The notes beneath the pieces were generated by a model. That model was given only the letters and a program-made list of their open reading frames with translations, was not told where the DNA came from and ran no database searches. Position numbers and translations under genes: made by a program. A DNA stretch of 23,490 nucleotides, taken from assembly GCA_963636105.1 (NCBI GenBank), contig CAVHIG010000029.1:1-23490 (forward strand). Direction: 5' to 3'. Each line of letters begins with the position of its first letter. Positions within the stretch are counted from its first letter, which is position 1. Below are positions 15,816 through 22,702 of this stretch, in pieces. This DNA is from CAVHIG01 sp963636105. GTDB lineage: Bacteria; Bacillota; Clostridia; Peptostreptococcales; Anaerovoracaceae.

Positions 15816-16502
15816 TCATTCTTGTACCAGGAGCAATTTCTGGCGGAAGATGCCTTTGTCGCCGTATCCGTCAAAGGAGGTCTCCTCCACTTCCTTCTCC
15901 GCCTCGACTCTTATGGCCTGATACTCGGAAAGCGTGCAAATTATCTCTATGTGATCCAGATAGCTGAGGCTCTTTGTACGCTTCAGCGGGTCGCTGTCTA
16001 TCCTTATAGAGCCTTCTTCGTTTTCCGTAATCTCCTGCTCTGTGCTGTCCTTTGCGAATGCCACTTCATAGCTGCCAAGATCCACGCCGCCATCCTTTGA
16101 ATAGATATGTACGAAATCGCCCTTTCTGAGGGAACTGCTCCTGTTGTCTATCCATTCCGGCTTTATCGTGTAGAGTGATTGTCCCGCCTCTAAAATTCTG
16201 CCGGGTTCCTTAAAATGTGATTTTGTAACCTGGCTGTTTTTTACAATGTCGCAGGTAGCTTCCTTGCCACTTATAGAGGCTATGTCACTTTCCCTTAGCG
16301 GCATCTCAATGAGCATGCTCTCTTCAAAGCCCACAGTTGTAAAGTCACTTGCGCTTACGATGCTGCCCATTTCGATATCACGGGCTGCTACCAGCACGGG
16401 CTCTGTCATAAATTCCTCTCTGCCTGTGGTCTCCCAAAAGATAAGTCCGCCCACCGCGGCTACTACCAATACAATTCCAATAATAGGTTTTAAAAATCGC
16501 AA
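15816..16502 (-). CDS. CpaB/RcpC-like SAF-domain pilus assembly protein
   Basis: A 228-residue protein with one N-terminal transmembrane helix (LKPIIGIVLVVAAVGGLIFW) and an extracytoplasmic SAF domain (VLVAARDIEMGSIVSASDFTTVGF onward), the layout of CpaB/RcpC, an early Tad pilus component. The start is taken as the TTG at 16502, because AAAGGAGGG (16510-16518) lies 7 nt upstream; the ATG at 16547 has no ribosome site and would put 15 extra polar residues in front. It is the first gene of the Tad-like operon, with a promoter at 16626-16653. The C-terminal part has paired acidic stretches and no further recognised motif. Confidence 0.83.
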   Translation of the reverse strand: MRFLKPIIGIVLVVAAVGGLIFWETTGREEFMTEPVLVAARDIEMGSIVSASDFTTVGFEESMLIEMPLRESDIASISGKEATCDIVKNSQVTKSHFKEPGRILEAGQSLYTIKPEWIDNRSSSLRKGDFVHIYSKDGGVDLGSYEVAFAKDSTEQEITENEEGSIRIDSDPLKRTKSLSYLDHIEIICTLSEYQAIRVEAEKEVEETSFDGYGDKGIFRQKLLLVQE

Positions 16503-16625
16503 TCCTTTTCCCTCCTTTATCTCAGCAGCAAAGCCGGCTGCTATCATTTAGCTTTCGGTAGCTTTTTACGCATTCGAATTCTAATTTTTTCCATCTTTTC
16601 CTTTCTTTTGTCATTCCGTACTTTA

Positions 16626-16653
16626 ATTATACATACATTTTGCCCCTTGTCAA
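16626..16653 (-). promoter_or_regulatory. Promoter of the Tad-like operon
   Basis: Minus-strand TTGACA (16648-16653) and TATAAT (16626-16631) are both consensus, with a 16-nt spacer that ends in TATG. The upstream side is A/T-rich (16655-16685), like an UP element. Transcription would start near 16619, leaving about 115 nt before the TTG start of the CpaB-like gene. Confidence 0.85.
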
Positions 16654-16789
16654 CCATGTTTTAAAAATATTTTAGATTTTTTTACTTCACATCCTTTATT
16701 TTCCATTTTTGCCGTAGAGAGCTCATTTTTTCAAATTCGCTGTGATACAAAGTTGAAATCGTTACCGCTCAGACCGCACGATATGGATT

Positions 16790-16842
16790 TAAAAAGAAAA
16801 GGTACCGTGATTTTTTTAAAAATGTGATTTCACGATACCTTT
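16790..16842. terminator. Bidirectional-looking hairpin in the marR-tad intergenic region
   Basis: AAAGGTACCGTGA (16798-16810) pairs with TCACGATACCTTT (16830-16842) apart from one position, which becomes U.G on the minus strand. On the minus strand the stem runs into TTTTCTTTTT; on the plus strand ACATTTTTT follows. It lies between two divergent promoters and may insulate them, or end a small minus-strand RNA. From 16548 to 17252 no convincing protein gene is seen. Confidence 0.6.
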
Positions 16843-16949
16843 ACATTTTTTGGAATTGAGAAAGTGCGTCACTGTGTACCAACTGCTCTTAGTGATGTCT
16901 GAACAGTAGCGTTGAAATCCGAAAGATACATAATTTTTGCATAATGCCA

Positions 16950-16978
16950 TTGACAAAGTCCAATATTGGATTTATAAT
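16950..16978 (+). promoter_or_regulatory. Consensus promoter of the marR-ABC operon
   Basis: TTGACA (16950-16955), a 17-nt spacer and TATAAT (16973-16978) match the sigma-A consensus at every base. Transcription would start near 16985, giving a leader of about 268 nt that carries the second operator palindrome and a complete family-A repeat. A second TTGACA at 17033 with TTTACA at 17055 may be a weaker, downstream promoter. Confidence 0.88.
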
Positions 16979-17018
16979 CGTCATTGTGCATATAAAATCC
17001 AATTTCGGATTTTATATG
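16959..17018. promoter_or_regulatory. Probable MarR operator: two palindromes
   Basis: TCCAATATTGGA (16959-16970) is a perfect palindrome inside the -35/-10 spacer. CATATAAAATCC (16989-17000) and GGATTTTATATG (17007-17018) are perfect 12-bp arms just after the expected start point. Both share the ATCCAAT/GGAT core. A partial copy, AAATCCGAAA, is at 16915-16924. MarR proteins bind such palindromes as dimers over their own promoters, so autorepression is likely. Confidence 0.75.
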
Positions 17019-17032
17019 TAAATTCAAAACAC

Positions 17033-17060
17033 TTGACACAACTAAAGGTATACATTTACA
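17033..17060 (+). promoter_or_regulatory. Possible second, weaker promoter for marR
   Basis: TTGACA at 17033-17038 is followed after 16 nt by TTTACA (17055-17060), a poor -10. It would lie just outside the family-A repeat and escape the operator palindromes. The -35 is clear, the -10 is not. Confidence 0.3.
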
Positions 17061-17209
17061 AATTATTTGTTGTAAGGAAGATTTGGGGTGGTAGCTGGCT
17101 GCAGGCCCTTGTGACGAGCAGCGCAAGGCAGCAAGCGATTCGAGCCAGGGTTTTGGCTGCTGCGAGCCTTCAGCACTCAGCGAGGCCTAAGGTGCAGCCC
17201 CAAAGCTTC
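17061..17209. repeat. Complete family-A repeat in the marR leader
   Basis: After an AT-rich flank (AAATTATTTGTTGTAAG) the element starts with GAAGATTTGGGG (17077-17088) and ends with CCCCAAAGCTTC (17198-17209), which are inverted repeats with one mismatch. Inside are GCAGC...GCTGC and AGCCA/TGGCT arms that can form a nested stem. It contains a CAGCGAGGCCTAAG module shared with family B. No open frame is evident. It will be transcribed as part of the marR leader. Confidence 0.8.
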
Positions 17210-17252
17210 ATCATCCCAAAATTTTAGATAAAAAAACACGAGGTACAAGAAA

Positions 17253-17807
17253 ATGAAAGAAAAGCCTACTTCCACCGAAATAACTACGCGCATTCAAGGT
17301 CAAGATCTAGAAAACACCCCGCGCATTCAAGCCGCGGAAAACACCACACGCATTCAAGCCGCGGAAATCACCACGCGCATGCAAAACATCGAAATCAACC
17401 GCATCCTGCAAGACTTCGACAAGCAATACCACCGCTACGCCGTTTCCATAGGAATCTCCGAACCGACCATGTGGGTACTCTACACACTTTGCGAAATCGA
17501 CAGAGACTGCACGCAAAACGAGCTCGCCGCCATATGGTCCACGCCAAAGCAGACCGTAAATTTCGCGATTTCCGGCCTCATAAAAAAAGGGCTTGTCGAG
17601 CTCGTCCCCATACCGTCCGCGAAAAACAGCAAAGCCGTTCACCTGACTGAAGCGGGTGTCGCCTATTGCGACAAATACATCGAGCCGCTTTTAGAAGTCG
17701 AAAGCAAAGCCCTTCTCCGTATGAGCAAAGAAGAGCGCGCACAAATGATCGCTTTGCTTCGAAAAAACAAGAGCTATTTCGTCGAGGAGGTCGAAAAGAT
17801 ATTATGA
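17253..17807 (+). CDS. MarR-family transcriptional regulator with repeated N-terminal extension
   Basis: A 184-residue protein. The winged-helix DNA-binding core starts near residue 45 and includes TQNELAAIWSTPKQTVNFAISGLIKKGLVELVP, the recognition region typical of MarR, followed by a wing and KAVHLTEAG; helices at both ends would form the dimer interface. Before it stands an extension of about 45 residues built from near-identical 9-residue units (RIQAAENTT and variants). GAGGT lies 8 nt before the ATG. It shares ATGA overlap with the ABC transporter gene that follows, and the palindromes upstream suggest it represses its own operon, probably relieved by a compound the transporter exports. 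The ligand is unknown. Confidence 0.9.
   Translation: MKEKPTSTEITTRIQGQDLENTPRIQAAENTTRIQAAEITTRMQNIEINRILQDFDKQYHRYAVSIGISEPTMWVLYTLCEIDRDCTQNELAAIWSTPKQTVNFAISGLIKKGLVELVPIPSAKNSKAVHLTEAGVAYCDKYIEPLLEVESKALLRMSKEERAQMIALLRKNKSYFVEEVEKIL
17289..17384 (+). repeat. Tandem 27-bp repeat in the 5' part of marR
   Basis: CGCATTCAA recurs at 17289, 17322 and 17349, and as CGCATGCAA at 17376, with spacing 33, 27 and 27 bp. All stay in frame, coding RIQ/RMQ followed by AAExTT. Copy-number change would lengthen or shorten the protein without frameshift. Confidence 0.85.
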
Positions 17808-19669
17808 TATCCACAAAAGACTCACTAAAAACAATTTTTCGCTACCTTTTGCCCTACAAGCGCATGCTCGCGGTAGTGATACTGGTATTGCTCTGCGATG
17901 TAGGCGGCTCGCTTTTGGTGCCGACCATCACCGCAAACATGATAAACGCGGCAGTTTCCGGCGGCAGCCTCGATGAAATCATAAAGGACGGCATCATCAT
18001 GCTTGCCATAGCCATCATTTCCGGCGGGCTGACACTGCTCGGCTGCTGGCTCTGCGCAAGGCTTTCCGCAAATTTCGGAAGGGACATCAGGAAGGATCTC
18101 TACGACAAGTCCCTCACCCTTTCCGGCACAGATTTTGAAAAATTTGGCACCGCCTCCATGATTACGCGCACGCTAAACGACATCAACGTAATCCAGCAGG
18201 CCTTCATTGACTTCGTGCAAATGGTGCTTCCTGTCCCAATCATGTGCGTGCTCGGCATAGCCTTTTCCTTTGCCATCAGTAAAAAAATGGGATTTCTGGT
18301 TTTGGGAGCGACAGCCTTTGTCATGATCGCGGCGCTCTTCATCATGCGAAAGGCCACCCCGATTTTCGAAAAGCTCCAGTCGCTCCTTGACCGCATGAAC
18401 GTCGTCCTCCGCGAGAATCTGACCGGTGTACGCGTCATCCGTGCCTTCAACAAAGAAAAGCATGAGATCAAAAGGACGCGTAAGACCTTTGAAGATTACG
18501 CAATGACCTCGATCAGCGCAAATTACCTCTTCGTAGGCCTCGATGCCCTGACCACCGTCCTCATAAATTTCTGCATCGTCGCGATACTCTACCTCGGAGC
18601 CGGTGAGGTCGGAGCCGGCAACATGCAAATCGGCGATATCAGCGCGGTCACGGAATACGCGATTTGGATACTCTTCTACGTCATGATGGCGCAGATTATA
18701 ATTATGCTGATTCCAAGGGCTCTCACCTGCACTCGCCGTGTAGGCACTGTTTTGCAGCTTGAGCCCGAGATTTTAGATGGCCGCGGAAACGGCGAGGCTC
18801 CTGCTCTCATTCGCTCAGCCAGTGGAAACGGCGCAGTTTCCACTAAAGGCGAAAGCTCTCCAAATCGCGAAAGCAGCCCGGCCATTGAAATTCCAGGCAT
18901 CGAAAACCCGGTCACTTCAGCAGCGGGCGATATAATACGCTTCGAAAACGTTTCCTTCAGCTTTGCCGACGCGGATGAGAAGACACTCGCGGGCATTGAT
19001 TTCACATGCAAACGCGGGCAGACCACGGCCATAATCGGCGGCACGGGCAGCGGAAAATCCACAATTGCAAAACTTATCCTGCGCTTCCATGATGTGACAG
19101 AGGGCAGAGTGAGCCTGTGTGGCCGCGACATTCGTGAACTCGCGCAAAGCGAGCTTAGAAGCCACATCTCATACATCCCGCAAAAGGCTTGGCTCTTCTC
19201 GGGCACGATTGCGGAAAATCTGCGCTACGGACAGCGCGACGCTTCGGACGCCGAGCTCATACATGCTTTGAAAACAGCTCAATCCGACTTTGTTTTCGAA
19301 CTGCCGGACGGCCTCGAATCAGCCGTCGCGCAGGGCGGCTCAAATTTCTCAGGCGGTCAAAAGCAAAGGCTTTCAATAGCCCGCGCTCTTGTAAAAAAAG
19401 CGGATCTATACGTCTTTGATGACAGCTTTTCGGCTCTTGACTTTCAGACAGACGCGGCGCTGCGTCATGCATTGAAGGACGAAATACAGGATGCCGCCAT
19501 ACTCATAATCGCCCAGCGCGTCAGCACCATACTTCACGCGGATCAGATTTTGGTGCTTGACGACGGACGCATAGCGGGACTTGGAAGGCATGAAGAATTG
19601 ATGCAAAGCTGCGAAATTTATCGCGACATAGTAAATTCACAAATGAAAGGAGGTGCGCAAAATGTCTAA
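17804..19669 (+). CDS. ABC exporter half-transporter, degenerate-site subunit
   Basis: A 621-residue transmembrane-NBD fusion of the type IV (multidrug/peptide exporter) class. Six helices fill about 20-305; the ATPase domain begins near 377 with Walker A GGTGSGKST (412-420), signature FSGGQ (515-519), Walker B YVFDDS (536-541) and Q in place of the H-loop His (AQR, 570-572). The catalytic Glu is Asp, so its own ATP site is degenerate, while its signature is intact. The next gene has the opposite pattern, so the two form one asymmetric heterodimer. The start is the ATG overlapping the marR stop. The linker at about 325-372 is some 30 residues longer than usual and holds two GNG motifs, the second followed by AVST. 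Confidence 0.93.
   Translation: MISTKDSLKTIFRYLLPYKRMLAVVILVLLCDVGGSLLVPTITANMINAAVSGGSLDEIIKDGIIMLAIAIISGGLTLLGCWLCARLSANFGRDIRKDLYDKSLTLSGTDFEKFGTASMITRTLNDINVIQQAFIDFVQMVLPVPIMCVLGIAFSFAISKKMGFLVLGATAFVMIAALFIMRKATPIFEKLQSLLDRMNVVLRENLTGVRVIRAFNKEKHEIKRTRKTFEDYAMTSISANYLFVGLDALTTVLINFCIVAILYLGAGEVGAGNMQIGDISAVTEYAIWILFYVMMAQIIIMLIPRALTCTRRVGTVLQLEPEILDGRGNGEAPALIRSASGNGAVSTKGESSPNRESSPAIEIPGIENPVTSAAGDIIRFENVSFSFADADEKTLAGIDFTCKRGQTTAIIGGTGSGKSTIAKLILRFHDVTEGRVSLCGRDIRELAQSELRSHISYIPQKAWLFSGTIAENLRYGQRDASDAELIHALKTAQSDFVFELPDGLESAVAQGGSNFSGGQKQRLSIARALVKKADLYVFDDSFSALDFQTDAALRHALKDEIQDAAILIIAQRVSTILHADQILVLDDGRIAGLGRHEELMQSCEIYRDIVNSQMKGGAQNV
18783..18843. repeat. In-frame palindromic element (family C) in the first ABC gene
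   Basis: GTGGAAAC (18822-18829) and GTTTCCAC (18836-18843) are perfect arms around GGCGCA; a further GCGGAAAC stands at 18783-18790. In frame they encode GNG, a spacer, then GNGAVST, in the linker between membrane and ATPase domains. Confidence 0.75.
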
Positions 19670-21563
19670 TGAAAATAGCTCAGACAAACTATCCCTTAGC
19701 GAGAGAATACACACGATAAAGCGCTTCATAAAATCCATGCGAAAGCAGCGCCTGCGCCTCCTCATTGTAATGCTTTCAGTCGCAGGATATACGATATTCA
19801 ACATAATCGCGCCCCTTTACAGCGCTACGGCGGTCGATTTGATTTGGAACAAAATAAAAGAAGTACGCGCATCCGGTATAGCCTTTGAGCTGACCTGGGA
19901 AAGCGGCGGCAGGCAGATATTTATACTTCTTCTCCTCTACGTAGCCGCAAACGCCTTTTACCTGCTGCAAAACTTTTTGATGGCAAGCTTCGCAGAGCGC
20001 CTCAGCTACCAGATCAGAAGTGAAATGTCCGAAAAATTGCATCGCCTGCCACTTTCCTACTTTGACAGGAATCAGCCGGGCGAGGTCATGAGTCACATCA
20101 CAAACGACCTCGACAAGGTCTCTGAAGCCCTGCAAACCGGCCTTATCAGACTCTTTGTCGCGATCGGCACCATAATAGGCGCCCTCATAATGATGTTCCG
20201 CTTCAGCATCCTGCTCACCTTTGTCTTTCTCGGCTTCAGCGCCGTATCGATCCTGCTGACTGCTTGGATCTCCGGAAAGACACTGGCCCTCGCCACCACG
20301 CGTCAGGAGGCCGTTGCAAAGCTCAACGGGCTTGTAGAGGAATCCTATAGCGGCAGAATGATCATAAAGGCCTTCCAATATGAAGACGAGAGCTCAAAGA
20401 AGGTCCACAACGCAGCCGAGGAGCTTGCTCGCGCCACGGAAAAGACCGACTTTGTCATCTTCGCGGTAAATCCCGGCATCAGGATGGTAAACCGCTTTGG
20501 CATGGTCGTGATTGCCATCCTGGGCGGCTCGATGCTACTGACAGGCAAAATGACACCGGGAGTATTCCAGGCCTTCTTCCAATACGTAAACCAGGCCGGC
20601 GAGCCCATCACGGAGCTTGCATATATGATAAATTCACTGCAATCGGCCCTCGCCTCCATGCAGCGCGTATATGAGCTTTTGGACGAGGAGGAGATGACTC
20701 CGGATGCTCCGGCGCTTCCTTCTCCCGCGGAAACGGCGTCTGCCGCGGAAACGGCGCAGGCCAGCGAAAGCCCGGCAGTTTCCGCAAATAGGGAAGCTTC
20801 CGCGAATACGATAGCCTCCGCGAAAGAAACAGTCTCTGATGGTGAAATCGTATTTTCGCACGTGCGCTTCGGATACACTCCGGAAAAAACGCTTATGCGC
20901 GATGTATCCTTTGAAGCCCTGCCAGGCCAAAAAATAGCCATCGTAGGCGAAACAGGCGCCGGCAAAACCACGCTTGTAAATCTTCTCATGCGCTTTTACG
21001 ATATCGGGGAGGGAGAAATCCTGCTTGACGGGCGCTCCACAATGGAGATGAGCCGCAGCCAGCTGCGCAGCCGCTTTGGAATGGTATTGCAGGACACCTG
21101 GCTCTTTGAAGGCAGCATAGCAGAAAACATCGCCTACGGAAGGCCCGATGCCACGCGCGAGCAAATCGTCAATGCCGCAAAGGCGGCACGCGCGGACTTC
21201 TTCATCCGCACTCTCCCGAAGGGCTACGACACGGTGCTCACAAACGACGCCGAAAACATTTCAATCGGACAGCGACAGCTCCTTACAATCGCGCGCGTCT
21301 TTCTGTGCGACCCTGAGATTTTGATACTCGATGAAGCGACCTCCTCTGTCGATACGCGCACGGAGATGGAGATTGACAAGGCGATGCATGCCCTCATGAA
21401 TGGCCGCACAAGCTTTGTAATCGCTCATCGCCTATCTACGATAGTAGACGCGGACCTTATCCTGCTCATGTCCGGCGGCGACATCGTCGAGCACGGCACC
21501 CACCGCGAGCTTCTGGCCGCAGCCGGCGCCTACGCCAAGCTCTACAACAGCCAGTTTGCATAA
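19662..21563 (+). CDS. ABC exporter half-transporter, canonical-site subunit
   Basis: A 633-residue partner of the preceding gene with the same layout: membrane domain (about 30-335) then NBD with Walker A GETGAGKTT (429-437), signature ISIGQ (533-537, altered from LSGGQ), Walker B ILILDEATSS with the catalytic Glu (553-562) and a normal H-loop AHRLST. Signature is degenerate here but canonical in the partner, and the reverse holds for Walker B, as in heterodimeric exporters such as BmrCD and TM287/288. The ATG at 19662 is taken because AAAGGAGG lies directly before it; a GTG 9 nt upstream would overlap that site. It overlaps the previous gene by 8 nt. The linker (about 346-392) is lengthened by an Ala/Ser/Glu-rich stretch bearing AETA and AVSA. 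Confidence 0.93.
   Translation: MSNENSSDKLSLSERIHTIKRFIKSMRKQRLRLLIVMLSVAGYTIFNIIAPLYSATAVDLIWNKIKEVRASGIAFELTWESGGRQIFILLLLYVAANAFYLLQNFLMASFAERLSYQIRSEMSEKLHRLPLSYFDRNQPGEVMSHITNDLDKVSEALQTGLIRLFVAIGTIIGALIMMFRFSILLTFVFLGFSAVSILLTAWISGKTLALATTRQEAVAKLNGLVEESYSGRMIIKAFQYEDESSKKVHNAAEELARATEKTDFVIFAVNPGIRMVNRFGMVVIAILGGSMLLTGKMTPGVFQAFFQYVNQAGEPITELAYMINSLQSALASMQRVYELLDEEEMTPDAPALPSPAETASAAETAQASESPAVSANREASANTIASAKETVSDGEIVFSHVRFGYTPEKTLMRDVSFEALPGQKIAIVGETGAGKTTLVNLLMRFYDIGEGEILLDGRSTMEMSRSQLRSRFGMVLQDTWLFEGSIAENIAYGRPDATREQIVNAAKAARADFFIRTLPKGYDTVLTNDAENISIGQRQLLTIARVFLCDPEILILDEATSSVDTRTEMEIDKAMHALMNGRTSFVIAHRLSTIVDADLILLMSGGDIVEHGTHRELLAAAGAYAKLYNSQFA
20727..20785. repeat. In-frame palindromic element (family C) in the second ABC gene
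   Basis: GCGGAAAC at 20727 and 20745 and GTTTCCGC at 20778-20785 form inverted arms. Here the left arm is read in another frame (AETA) than in the other genes, the right arm as AVSA. Location is again the domain linker. Confidence 0.7.
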
Positions 21564-21626
21564 GACAATACAAAGCCTCTGAGAAGCATGGACGAACTGG
21601 CCGCAGGCAATGATGTGCCATTAAAT

Positions 21627-21658
21627 AAGTGCCGCGCCGGTGATTCGGCGTGGCACTT
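21627..21658. terminator. Terminator between convergent ABC and fic genes
   Basis: AAGTGCCGCGCCG (21627-21639) pairs with CGGCGTGGCACTT (21646-21658) over 13 positions, one of them G.U on the plus strand, around a 6-nt loop. It lies 63 nt after the ABC stop and 6 nt before the end of fic. T-runs are poor on both sides, so efficiency is uncertain. Confidence 0.65.
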
Positions 21659-21664
21659 GATGAC

Positions 21665-22699
21665 TTAATTGCTGCGTTTTCTGTACTTTTGATTTCGGCT
21701 ACTTGGTTTGTCCGGAATTGTGCGTTCGATAAGGCCCTGCTTTATGGCCGGATTCAAGTAATTTTTGCGGAAAGTAGGCTTGTGTGAAAGCCCGAGCCGC
21801 TGCATCAGTTCCGCTGCCGAAAGAGCATCACTGCCTATGACAGCAAGAAGACGCTCTACTGGTGATTTATCTTGGTCGCTATCTTGGTCGCTGACTTGGT
21901 CGCTGACTTGGTCGCTGACTTGGTCGGTGGAGCGACCGACAACCGTCACTTCTGCCAAACTGTCTCGAATAATTTCAAGCATCAGTTCCACAAATATCGC
22001 ACTATCAGCCTGTTTGTCGGCGGCACCGAGAGCATCATAATACTCCTTCTGCCTTGATTGAATCAATTCTTCAATAGGGAGCCAAAAGAACAGCTCTTTC
22101 CACCTGCCAAGCAAGAGGCTGTGCCACATGCGCCCCATACGTCCGTTGCCGTCTGCAAACGGATGGATAAATTCAAATTCATAGTGAAATACGGCACTCT
22201 TGATCAGCGGATGGAGTTCTGATTGCCCATACCATGCAAACAGATTGTGGATGTGCTCCGGCACAAACTCTGCGGGAGGAGCCATGTGAACCAGCATCTC
22301 ACCGTCAAAGACACCTACTCCGCCCATGCGAAACCTTCCATTTTCCGATACAAGTCCATTCATCATCAGCTTATGCACTTTGAGCAAATCGGCTACGGAT
22401 GACGGATCTAAATGCAGCATCAATTCATACGCTTCGTACGCATTCTGCACCTCTTTGATCTCATTTGGATTGCCAAGTACACGCTTGCCATCCAAAATAG
22501 CCGTTACCTGATCCAATGTCAGTGAATTATGCTCAATCGCAAGAGATGAGTGAATTGTACGAATGCGATTCTCACGCCGCAGATGCGGGCTGACAGTTCC
22601 TTCCTGTAATACCGTGATTCGACCGACCTCTTCACTGATCTCCGCAATCAATGAGGTCAATCTATCCGTCATGTGAAACGGCGGTTTGTAGTCGCTCAT
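21665..22699 (-). CDS. Fic-domain AMPylase-type protein with C-terminal winged helix
   Basis: A 344-residue Fic/DOC protein, a family that transfers AMP (or related groups) to target proteins. The catalytic motif HPFADGNGRMGR (179-190) is complete: His, the Asp for metal, and both Arg. SSLAIEHN at 51-58 fits the N-terminal inhibitory helix motif [ST]xxxE of self-inhibited Fic proteins. The C-terminus (about 278-344) has AAELMQRLGLSHKPTFRKNYL, a winged-helix-like segment often fused to this type. Between them is the repeat DQVS (x3) and DQDS. AGAGGT precedes the ATG, and the gene starts only 3 nt after rpe, so it is cotranscribed. The target is unknown; no antitoxin gene is evident. Confidence 0.9.
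   Translation of the reverse strand: MSDYKPPFHMTDRLTSLIAEISEEVGRITVLQEGTVSPHLRRENRIRTIHSSLAIEHNSLTLDQVTAILDGKRVLGNPNEIKEVQNAYEAYELMLHLDPSSVADLLKVHKLMMNGLVSENGRFRMGGVGVFDGEMLVHMAPPAEFVPEHIHNLFAWYGQSELHPLIKSAVFHYEFEFIHPFADGNGRMGRMWHSLLLGRWKELFFWLPIEELIQSRQKEYYDALGAADKQADSAIFVELMLEIIRDSLAEVTVVGRSTDQVSDQVSDQVSDQDSDQDKSPVERLLAVIGSDALSAAELMQRLGLSHKPTFRKNYLNPAIKQGLIERTIPDKPSSRNQKYRKRSN
21871..21930 (-). repeat. Five 12-bp tandem repeats inside fic
   Basis: CTTGGTCGCTGA-like units start at 21871, 21883, 21895, 21907 and 21919 and encode the DQVS/DQDS run in the linker of the Fic protein. The unit is a multiple of three, so slippage keeps the frame. GTCGGT/ACCGAC (21923-21940) can form a small hairpin at one edge. 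Confidence 0.9.
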
Positions 22700-22702
22700 A
22701 GC

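Noticed and set aside
16869..17126. 85-codon minus-strand frame in the marR upstream region
   Set aside because: It runs through the marR promoter, both operator palindromes and part of a family-A repeat, has no good ribosome site and no recognisable protein features.
21871..21930. CRISPR array at the 12-bp repeats
   Set aside because: Units are short, contiguous, without spacers and in frame within fic.
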